From the NCBI RefSeq assembly GCF_003574395.1, contig NZ_KZ984538.1, forward strand, positions 62,001 to 126,000: a DNA stretch of 64,000 bases, given 5' to 3'. Positions 55,138 to 64,000 of the stretch are shown piece after piece. The notes beneath the pieces were generated by a model. The model saw nothing but the letters and a program-made list of their open reading frames with translations. It made no database searches and was not told where the DNA came from. The DNA is from Tabrizicola thermarum. GTDB lineage: Bacteria > Pseudomonadota > Alphaproteobacteria > Rhodobacterales > Rhodobacteraceae. The position numbers and the translations under genes are program-made. Position 1 is the first letter of the stretch, and each line of letters opens with the position of its first letter.

Positions 55138-56033
55138 GCCAAACCTCTGATCGCAAAGGCGGAAATCATCATGCCGGTGACATACAGCACAACGCCCGTC
55201 CCGTTGTACCAGGGCGCCTTGCCCTTCGGATCGCGGAACAGCACCCGCATCGCCGCGACCTGCGCGGCCAGCAGAGCGGCCACTGCCAAGGCATGCCATG
55301 GCGCACCCCAGATCAGCAGCAGCGCCACCACCAGCGCCTGCGCCATGCCCATCACCGTGCAGGCGATTTTCGCCGCCACCTCCGGCCCCAGGACCACCGG
55401 CAACGACCGCACGCCATGCTGCCGGTCGCCCTCCAGCGCCTTGAAATCGTTCAAGGTCATGATCCCGTGCGCCCCGAAAGCATAAAGCCCCGCGATCACC
55501 ACGTTCTCGAACCTCGGTGCAGTCCCCAGCAATACTGCGGCCCCGGTGAACCAGGGCAGCCCCTCATAGGACAGGCCCACCAGCCCCGGCCCCCACCAGC
55601 CCGACCGCTTCAGCCGCACCGGCTCGGCGCTATAGGCCCATGCCGCGATCACGCCGACCACCGTCGCCCCGAACCCCCAGGGCCCCAGCAGCCACCCGAC
55701 CGCCAGCGACAGCGCCGTCATCGCCAGCGCGATCCACAGGCCCCAGCGCCCGGGTATGCGGCCGGAAGGAATGGGCCGATCGGGTTCGTTCACCGCATCC
55801 ACATGCCGGTCGCACCAGTCGTTCGCCGCCTGGCTCATCCCGCAGACCACGGGCCCGGCCAGCACCATCCCCAGAACCACCGTTCCCCAGTTCGCGCCCA
55901 GAGGCACGCCCGAGGACACCGCCCCGCACAGGAACGCCCAGATCGGCGGGAACCAGGTGATCGGCTTGATCAGCCGCAGCATCGCGCGCGGTTCAGGCCA
56001 GCTGTGCGGGGTATGGATGAGTGCGTCGCTCAT
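55134..56033 (-). CDS. bchG: Bacteriochlorophyll synthase BchG
   Basis: BchG is the UbiA-type membrane prenyltransferase that attaches geranylgeranyl diphosphate to bacteriochlorophyllide a. The 299-residue product has the prenyl-diphosphate motif NDWCDRHVDAVNEPDRPIPS (about 91-110), a second LNDFKALEGDRQHGVRSLP, and about nine hydrophobic segments. The ATG at 56033 sits 2 bases from a PpsR operator. Family members keep the PEPRAMLRLIKPITWFPP text, which supports this start. Confidence 0.95.
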   Translation of the reverse strand: MSDALIHTPHSWPEPRAMLRLIKPITWFPPIWAFLCGAVSSGVPLGANWGTVVLGMVLAGPVVCGMSQAANDWCDRHVDAVNEPDRPIPSGRIPGRWGLWIALAMTALSLAVGWLLGPWGFGATVVGVIAAWAYSAEPVRLKRSGWWGPGLVGLSYEGLPWFTGAAVLLGTAPRFENVVIAGLYAFGAHGIMTLNDFKALEGDRQHGVRSLPVVLGPEVAAKIACTVMGMAQALVVALLLIWGAPWHALAVAALLAAQVAAMRVLFRDPKGKAPWYNGTGVVLYVTGMMISAFAIRGLA

Positions 56034-56034
56034 C

Positions 56035-56052
56035 TGTCAATTAAGCCTGACA
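56035..56052. promoter_or_regulatory. PpsR/CrtJ operator abutting bchG
   Basis: TGTCAATTAAGCCTGACA, a TGT-N12-ACA site, ends one base before the bchG start codon. That is much closer than in the other operators here, leaving no room for an ordinary leader if it is a promoter operator. Confidence 0.75.
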
Positions 56053-56102
56053 CTTTCGAGTCTGGCAAGGATTACATTGCCGCAGCACGCACAGGTCGAC
56101 CC

Positions 56103-56146
56103 CAAGCGCCTCCCCTCCCCCGCCGTGGGGAGGGGATGGGGGTGGG
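56103..56146. repeat. G-rich hairpin repeat between bchJ and bchG
   Basis: Starts GCGCCTCCCCTCC and continues with GGGGAGGGGATGG, the same text as 44406-44434 after crtC, with a different loop. It forms a strong stem immediately after the bchJ stop and may be its terminator. Confidence 0.6.
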
Positions 56147-56149
56147 GGG

Positions 56150-56725
56150 CTACGCTGCGGCAATCTCGAACCGGCAGGCCGCATCTCCGCAAGCGCAGCA
56201 GGCGACCTCCGTCACCCGCACCTCCGGCCAGACCAGCCGCCCATAGAGCCGCCGGAACACCGCGACGTGCCAGATGCATTGCGGGACCTCCGCCCGCCAG
56301 CCCGCCACCAGCGGATTGCGCGCCACCGACAGAACCAGAGGCCGCCCACCCTCGACCCGGAACGCCCCCGTCCCGGCAAAGGTCCAGGAATGCCGCGCAA
56401 TCGCCCGGGTCATGACCGGCGCCGCGAGAAAACCCGGCAGAGCCCGCAACGCCCCCTGCGCCAGCTTCGGAATCCGATGCGTCAGGATATAGTCCCCGGT
56501 CGCCCGCCCCGCCTCCTCCAGCACAGCCTCGGCGCGGGGCGACAGCCGCCGCAAGGCCTGATGCACCGCCGCGCAATCGCCCTCCGGCAGCATCCCCGCA
56601 TCACTCGGAGGCCGCTCAACCCCCGCCTCGGCCAGCACGGCAGAGAGAAGCTCCCCCTCCCCGCGCCGCTCCAGCACATCGGCCAGTTGCAGGATCGCAT
56701 TCGGCCCGATCCGGCCTGCTTGCAT
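56150..56725 (-). CDS. bchJ: BchJ, V4R-domain bacteriochlorophyll biosynthesis protein
   Basis: BchJ was first named 4-vinyl reductase; later work on the family points to an accessory role in porphyrin handling. The 191-residue product begins [20 protein letters not shown] and has the C-terminal V4R-type cluster VACCACGDAACRFEI with four Cys (about 175-186). The ATG at 56725 overlaps the bchE stop (TAATG). Confidence 0.92.
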   Translation of the reverse strand: MQAGRIGPNAILQLADVLERRGEGELLSAVLAEAGVERPPSDAGMLPEGDCAAVHQALRRLSPRAEAVLEEAGRATGDYILTHRIPKLAQGALRALPGFLAAPVMTRAIARHSWTFAGTGAFRVEGGRPLVLSVARNPLVAGWRAEVPQCIWHVAVFRRLYGRLVWPEVRVTEVACCACGDAACRFEIAAA

Positions 56726-58380
56726 TACTCCGCCGGCTCCTGCATCTGCGCGCGGCCCCCGCCGCAGGCCATCGGCCCCAGGTCGGGCACCGCACGGTCC
56801 GCAGCCCTCTCCTTCATCTGCGCCTTCACCGCCGCCCGCCGTTCTGCCGCCCGCGCCGCCTTGTCCGCCGAAGCCTCCCAATCCGCCATCTGCGCCTCGG
56901 CAATGGTCCGCGAGGTATCGAAGCCAAACTCCAGATTGTCCCGCTTCACCGGCTTGAAATAGCCATGCTTTCCAAGGTCATAGAAGCTGCGCTGCACCCC
57001 CGCCTTCAGGAAGGCCTTGAGACAGCCCAGCAGATACCGCCGCCGGAACCCCGTCCCCCGCCAGGGGTAATGGAACAGCGCCTTCTTCATGTAGAAGCGG
57101 CGATAGTTCTTCAGCACCCCCTCCAGCAAGGCCCCCCGGGTCATCGCGGCAGGCTTCATGATCGGCGTGACGAAATTGTATTTCGAGAAATCGAACACCT
57201 CCACCTGATCGCGGATTTCCTGAAACAGCGGCGTGAAGGGCCACGGAGTATACATCGACCAGTTGGCCAGGTCCGGCTGCCAGTCCCTGGCCATCCGGTA
57301 GGTCTCTTCCAGGGTCTCGGGCGTCTCGTTGTCCAGCCCGACGATGAACTGCGCCTCGGTGAAGATGTCGGCCTCGCGCAAAAGGCGGATCGCCTCCTTG
57401 TTCTGGGCGACCGTGGTCTCCTTGTTGAACAGATCCAGCTGCGTCTGCGCCGCGGCTTCCGTCCCCAGCGAGACATGCACCAGCCCCGCCTCGCGGTAGA
57501 ACTTCAACAGATCCCGGTCCCTGTAAATGTCGGTGACCCGAGTGTTGATCCCCCATTTCACCCGCCTGTTCAGGCCCCGGTCGATCAGCTCCTGACAGAA
57601 CTCGACGAACTTCTTCTTGTTGATGGTCGGCTCCTCGTCGGCGAGGATGAAGAACCCGACCCCATGCTCGTCCACCAGCCGCTCGATCTCGTCGGCCACC
57701 TTTTTCGGAGCCCGCACCCGATAGTCGCGCCAGAACTTCCACTGCGAACAGAAGCTGCAAGTAAACGGACACCCCCGCGCCATGTTCGGGATCGCGACCT
57801 TCACGCCAAGGGGGATGTAGATATAGCTGTCCCAGTCCAGGATCGACCAGTCGGGGTCGATCCCGTCCAGGTCCTTGACCGTGCTGGCAGCCTGAGTCGC
57901 CACGATCTCTCCATCGACCGCAAAGGCCAGGCCCCTGATCTTGCGCTGATCCGCAGGCCAGCGGCCATCGCGCACCGCCTCGGCCAGCGCCACCATGATC
58001 TCCTCGCCCTCGCCGCGCACGATCACATCGACCCAGGGCGCCTCGGTCAACACCTGCCGGAACATGAAGGTGGCATGGACCCCGCCCAGGACCCGCAAGG
58101 CCCCCGGCACCACCTCCTGCGCGATGCGCAGCACCTCCTCGGCCTCGTAGATCGACGGGGTGATCGACGTCACCCCCACGATGTCCGGCTGCAACTCGGC
58201 CAGCTTCGCCCGCAGCACCTCCGGCCCCAGGTGATAGGTCATCGCATCCAGGAAATGGATGTCCTGAAACCCCGCCCGCTTCAGGCTGCCCGCAAGGTAA
58301 GCCACCCAGGCTGGGGGCCAGTTGCCCGCGATCTCGGCCCCGCCGGAATGATAGTTCGGATGGATGAAGACGATGCGCAT
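56725..58380 (-). CDS. bchE: Anaerobic Mg-protoporphyrin IX monomethyl ester cyclase BchE
   Basis: BchE forms the isocyclic ring E without oxygen, using B12 and a radical-SAM cluster. The 551-residue protein has an N-terminal cobalamin-binding-like fold ([35 protein letters not shown]), then the radical-SAM motif [15 protein letters not shown]-x3-C-x2-C, near residue 204. No oxygen-dependent AcsF cyclase is in the window. A PpsR operator lies 41 bases upstream. Confidence 0.96.
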   Translation of the reverse strand: MRIVFIHPNYHSGGAEIAGNWPPAWVAYLAGSLKRAGFQDIHFLDAMTYHLGPEVLRAKLAELQPDIVGVTSITPSIYEAEEVLRIAQEVVPGALRVLGGVHATFMFRQVLTEAPWVDVIVRGEGEEIMVALAEAVRDGRWPADQRKIRGLAFAVDGEIVATQAASTVKDLDGIDPDWSILDWDSYIYIPLGVKVAIPNMARGCPFTCSFCSQWKFWRDYRVRAPKKVADEIERLVDEHGVGFFILADEEPTINKKKFVEFCQELIDRGLNRRVKWGINTRVTDIYRDRDLLKFYREAGLVHVSLGTEAAAQTQLDLFNKETTVAQNKEAIRLLREADIFTEAQFIVGLDNETPETLEETYRMARDWQPDLANWSMYTPWPFTPLFQEIRDQVEVFDFSKYNFVTPIMKPAAMTRGALLEGVLKNYRRFYMKKALFHYPWRGTGFRRRYLLGCLKAFLKAGVQRSFYDLGKHGYFKPVKRDNLEFGFDTSRTIAEAQMADWEASADKAARAAERRAAVKAQMKERAADRAVPDLGPMACGGGRAQMQEPAE

Positions 58381-58421
58381 GGGCGAGCCCTCCGTGCCAA
58401 GGCACCCGCCGGAACAGGCGG

Positions 58422-58439
58422 TGTCAACTCAAGTTGACA
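58422..58439. promoter_or_regulatory. PpsR/CrtJ operator before bchE
   Basis: TGTCAACTCAAGTTGACA, a perfectly symmetric TGT-N12-ACA site, the best palindrome of the set. It lies between ppsR and bchE, upstream of bchE. Confidence 0.9.
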
Positions 58440-58484
58440 GAATGAAAGGGCGATCGACTTGACCCAGATCAAGCGGGCCGCGGA

Positions 58485-59897
58485 TCAGGCAGAAGGGTCG
58501 CTCGTTTCCTTGTTCAGGATACCGAACTTGCGCAGCTTCACATAAAGCGACTGGCGCGACAGGCTCAGAAGCTCGGCCGCAGCCGCCCGGTTGTTGCCGG
58601 ACATGTCCAGAGCCGCCTCGATGCACATCTTCTCGATGATCTCGGTGGTCTCGTCGACGATTTCCTTCAGCGTCGAATAGCCCACCAGCCGCATCACGTT
58701 GCGCAGGCCCTCGTTCTCGACCCCCGGGGCCGTCGGCCAGATGACGCTGTCCGACACCACCTTGTCGCGCGCGATGATCCCGATGACCTGCTTGCCGCGG
58801 TCCTGGAACAGGGTCGCGGACAGTTCGACCGAGACCTCGCCCATGTAATCCGTGTTCAGCCGCGTCCGGTAATGCCGCAGGTGGCCCACCCGCTTGACAT
58901 TGTCCAGCAGCACCTTCAGGTCCACTGCCCCCCGCGCCAGAAAGTCCGAGAACGCCCGGTCGATCACCACCGACTGGCTGTGGCTGTCGGTCAGGTTCAG
59001 GAAGGCCTCGTTCGCCGCCTTTATCTGCCCGGCCCCGTCCAGGAACACGATGGCATCGGTGCCCTTCTCGAACAGGTTCTGCATCATCAGGCTGCGGTCG
59101 CTTTCCTGCGACTGCGCGCTTTCCGACAGCCCGACGCGGCACAGCAGCAGCCGGTCGCGCGCGGCGCGGAACATCTTGGCGCCGATCTTCACCCGCTGGC
59201 CGGTGCGCCGAACCGTCAGGTCCAGATGGCCCGCCCCGTCGCTGGTGCCGTTCTTGGCCAGCGATTCCAGCAATTCCCCGCGCCTGCGCCCGTCGAACTC
59301 CTGCGCGATGGGGGCGTTCAGCAGGTCGTTGCGCGCCGCGCCCAGAAGACGTGCGGCCGAAGTGTTCAGATCGACGATCCGCCCCGTTGTCTCGGACACG
59401 ATCAGAAGCGGCAGCGAATTCTCTTCCATCAGCACGCGATAGCGGGTTTCCAGCTCGCGCTGCGCCTCATGGTCGCGCCCGATCGCCCGGTGCGCCTGCA
59501 CCAGTTGCTGCTGCACCTCGGCCATCGGCCGCAGGTCGCGGCCCAGCATCAGGGTCTTGTCCGTGCCCGGCCAGCGGCGCAGGGTATAGCGGACGGGAAA
59601 TTCGTATTGCGCGGCGCCGCCGTGGTTCAACTCCAGCGGCAAGGCCGTCTCGGGCGCGGCAAGGCGCTGGGCCAGCTTTGACCAGCTGTCCGGCGCGAAC
59701 AGGGACTGAAGCGGTTGCCCGGCCCAATCCGCCGCCATCGCCGCCAGGTTGGACTGGGGGTTGACGATCACCGTCTCGACCCGCTGCTCCGGCCCCACCA
59801 GAAGGGTCAGATCGGTAGCCGCACTGACCAGATCCAGCACGACCCGAGAGACCGGGTCTTCTGGCAATAGCGGTCCGGTTTGGGTATCAGGTGTCAC
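58485..59897 (-). CDS. ppsR: PpsR/CrtJ, redox-responsive repressor of photosynthesis genes
   Basis: PpsR represses bch, crt and puc genes under oxygen by binding TGT-N12-ACA. The 470-residue protein has an N-terminal PAS-like domain (about 1-120), a Gln-rich linker helix (VQQQLVQAHRA), PAS1 (about 150-260), PAS2 (about 275-380) and a Fis-type helix-turn-helix (NNRAAAAELLSLSRQSLYVK, about 435-454). The redox cysteines are at 253 (LLLCRVGL) and 425 (EKMCIEAA), close to the positions in the Rhodobacter protein. The start is GTG at 59897, 11 bases inside the ppaA end. Confidence 0.96.
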   Translation of the reverse strand: MTPDTQTGPLLPEDPVSRVVLDLVSAATDLTLLVGPEQRVETVIVNPQSNLAAMAADWAGQPLQSLFAPDSWSKLAQRLAAPETALPLELNHGGAAQYEFPVRYTLRRWPGTDKTLMLGRDLRPMAEVQQQLVQAHRAIGRDHEAQRELETRYRVLMEENSLPLLIVSETTGRIVDLNTSAARLLGAARNDLLNAPIAQEFDGRRRGELLESLAKNGTSDGAGHLDLTVRRTGQRVKIGAKMFRAARDRLLLCRVGLSESAQSQESDRSLMMQNLFEKGTDAIVFLDGAGQIKAANEAFLNLTDSHSQSVVIDRAFSDFLARGAVDLKVLLDNVKRVGHLRHYRTRLNTDYMGEVSVELSATLFQDRGKQVIGIIARDKVVSDSVIWPTAPGVENEGLRNVMRLVGYSTLKEIVDETTEIIEKMCIEAALDMSGNNRAAAAELLSLSRQSLYVKLRKFGILNKETSDPSA

Positions 59898-60723
59898 ATT
59901 GCTCCCCCGTCACAGACGATGTTGCGCCCTCCCTTTCGCTGCTTTTTTCGTTACGATCAAGCGCGCGCGCCGCACCATCGGGCGCAAATTGCGCCAATAG
60001 TGCGGAAACATCGCGCAGAACCTCGTCGGCCGCAGTCACTTCCAGCAGCCGGTCATCCTCGATCGGAATCGCCCCGCCGACATAGATCCGCGTCTCGCCC
60101 CGCGACAAAAGCCGCAGCGTGCGCACCAGACCTGCGCCCGAGTCCAGTCCCGCCACGCAGCCGATCGACACAAGGGCAATGTCGAACCGGTTGGCCGTCA
60201 TCAGTTGCTTCAGCTCCGACGCAATCGGGGCAATCCTGACCACCGTGCTGAACCCCGCCAGCCGCAGCTTCAGCGCCAGCACATGGGCCCCCAGCGTATG
60301 CTGCTCGGCCTCGGCCACCAGGATCAGGGCCGACGGCCCACCCGCTTGCATGGTCGAGACCAGCATCTCGTCGACCCGCCGGATCAGCCCGTGCAGCCGC
60401 TCGCTGCGGATCGTGACATCGACAAAGCTCACCTCGTCGGCCAGCCAGCTGTCGCCCAGCGACCGCGCCGCCTCGCTTGCATAGTCACAGGCCACGATCT
60501 CGGGCCCCAGGCGGCGGGCAACCATCGCATCCAGCAAGGCCGAGGGGTCTGCCCCGGTATCATGGGCAAGCAGGTCCAGAAACAGATCGAGATGGTCCTT
60601 CCGGACTTCCACACCCTGCTGGTCGCGCACCGATACCAACCGACCCAGCGCCTCCTGCGCAAGCCCCGCGAACCAGTTCAGGAAATCCTGATCTCGTGCT
60701 TCCGGTATTCCATTGTCACGCAT
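59887..60723 (-). CDS. ppaA: PpaA/AerR, cobalamin-binding antagonist of PpsR
   Basis: PpaA/AerR binds cobalamin and counters PpsR. The 278-residue product has the B12-binding-domain text AEAEQHTLGAHVLALKL (about 148-164), with the His that ligates cobalt in relatives, and a later CVAGLDSGAGLVR. The ATG at 60723 has GGGAGG 7 bases upstream. An open in-frame extension to 60840 contains further ATGs (60795, 60840), so a longer isoform like the long AerR form of R. capsulatus is possible. Confidence 0.92.
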   Translation of the reverse strand: MRDNGIPEARDQDFLNWFAGLAQEALGRLVSVRDQQGVEVRKDHLDLFLDLLAHDTGADPSALLDAMVARRLGPEIVACDYASEAARSLGDSWLADEVSFVDVTIRSERLHGLIRRVDEMLVSTMQAGGPSALILVAEAEQHTLGAHVLALKLRLAGFSTVVRIAPIASELKQLMTANRFDIALVSIGCVAGLDSGAGLVRTLRLLSRGETRIYVGGAIPIEDDRLLEVTAADEVLRDVSALLAQFAPDGAARALDRNEKSSEREGATSSVTGEQCDT

Positions 60724-60833
60724 CGGCGAACCTCCCTGGGTCCTCCCGCAGATGCAGGGGCAAGTTAGCACCGCGAAAGCCCGAATAGAAGCCATCGACT
60801 CGCTGACTCCATGACACCTGAAACTGACACTCA

Positions 60834-60851
60834 TGTCCATCTAAATTGACA
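60834..60851. promoter_or_regulatory. PpsR/CrtJ operator upstream of ppaA
   Basis: TGTCCATCTAAATTGACA, a TGT-N12-ACA site 110 bases before the ppaA ATG, in the divergent ppaA-bchF region. It overlaps the furthest possible in-frame start of ppaA. Confidence 0.85.
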
Positions 60852-60976
60852 GCCTGAACGCCCGGCGTCAGGTATATCCCCTTAAATAACTGATATAAAT
60901 CATTTTTATCTGGCCCCGATTTACGCCGCCCGGCCTTTTCGGCACGTCGATTTCGTCGCGCCGCCGCGGAAAAATG

Positions 60977-64000
<3,024 letters not shown>

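Overview
The window comes from the chromosome of a purple phototrophic alphaproteobacterium of the Rhodobacter group (order Rhodobacterales). The evidence is direct. The right half is a photosynthesis gene cluster in the Rhodobacter order, with pufX after pufM, tspO between crtC and crtB, idi after bchP, and a spheroidene-type carotenoid set (crtA, B, C, D, E, F, I). The DNA is GC-rich, with alphaproteobacterial housekeeping genes to the left.

Layout. 1-10 kb holds housekeeping and small membrane genes: a partial thiamine pyrophosphokinase, purA, DUF2842 and DUF6524 proteins, a VOC protein, secG, pyrG, a META-domain protein and a TerC-family protein. It also has one AT-richer membrane gene that looks frameshifted. 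10-12.3 kb: rlmJ, a TerB-like gene and a cytoplasmic PhnD-like binding protein. 12.3-21.5 kb: a polar amino-acid type ABC transporter (one ATPase, two binding proteins, two permeases), then two glutamine-synthetase-family ligases, a class I amidotransferase and a PuuB-like FAD oxidase. These fit import of an amine or amino acid and its gamma-glutamyl breakdown, and both operons are preceded by a similar palindrome. 21.6-29.5 kb: dnaG, rpoD, a damaged small gene, a small exported protein, a glycosyltransferase, nrdR, ribD and a PAS-like/zinc-ribbon protein.

29.6-64 kb is the photosynthesis cluster. A leftward block crtE-crtF-bchC-bchX-(orf51)-bchY-(orf34)-bchZ-pufQ-pufB-pufA-pufL-pufM-pufX leads to dxs, so carotenoid, bacteriochlorophyll and reaction-centre/LH1 genes form one superoperon. 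crtD-crtC run right; tspO, crtB and crtI run left; crtA-bchI-bchD-bchO run right. idi, bchP, a PucC/LhaA-type transporter, bchG, bchJ, bchE, ppsR and ppaA run left. bchF-bchN-bchB run right and the window ends inside bchB. Most neighbouring genes share 4-base ATGA or TGATG overlaps.

Regulation can be read from the DNA. Nine TGT-N12-ACA palindromes, the PpsR/CrtJ operator, sit before bchC (two), crtE/crtD (two), crtI/crtA (two), bchG, bchE and ppaA, and a tenth lies before bchF. PpsR and its cobalamin-binding antagonist PpaA/AerR are both encoded here.

The most unusual things seen are: (i) two short unlisted ORFs, each carrying a palindromic repeat, that bridge bchX-bchY and bchY-bchZ with overlapping stops and starts; (ii) crtA and crtC, whose conserved reading frames have no ATG, GTG or TTG at the expected start (ATT and CTG instead); (iii) two probable single-base frameshifts in small accessory genes; and (iv) several families of palindromic intergenic repeats. 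No tRNA, rRNA, CRISPR array or insertion sequence was seen.
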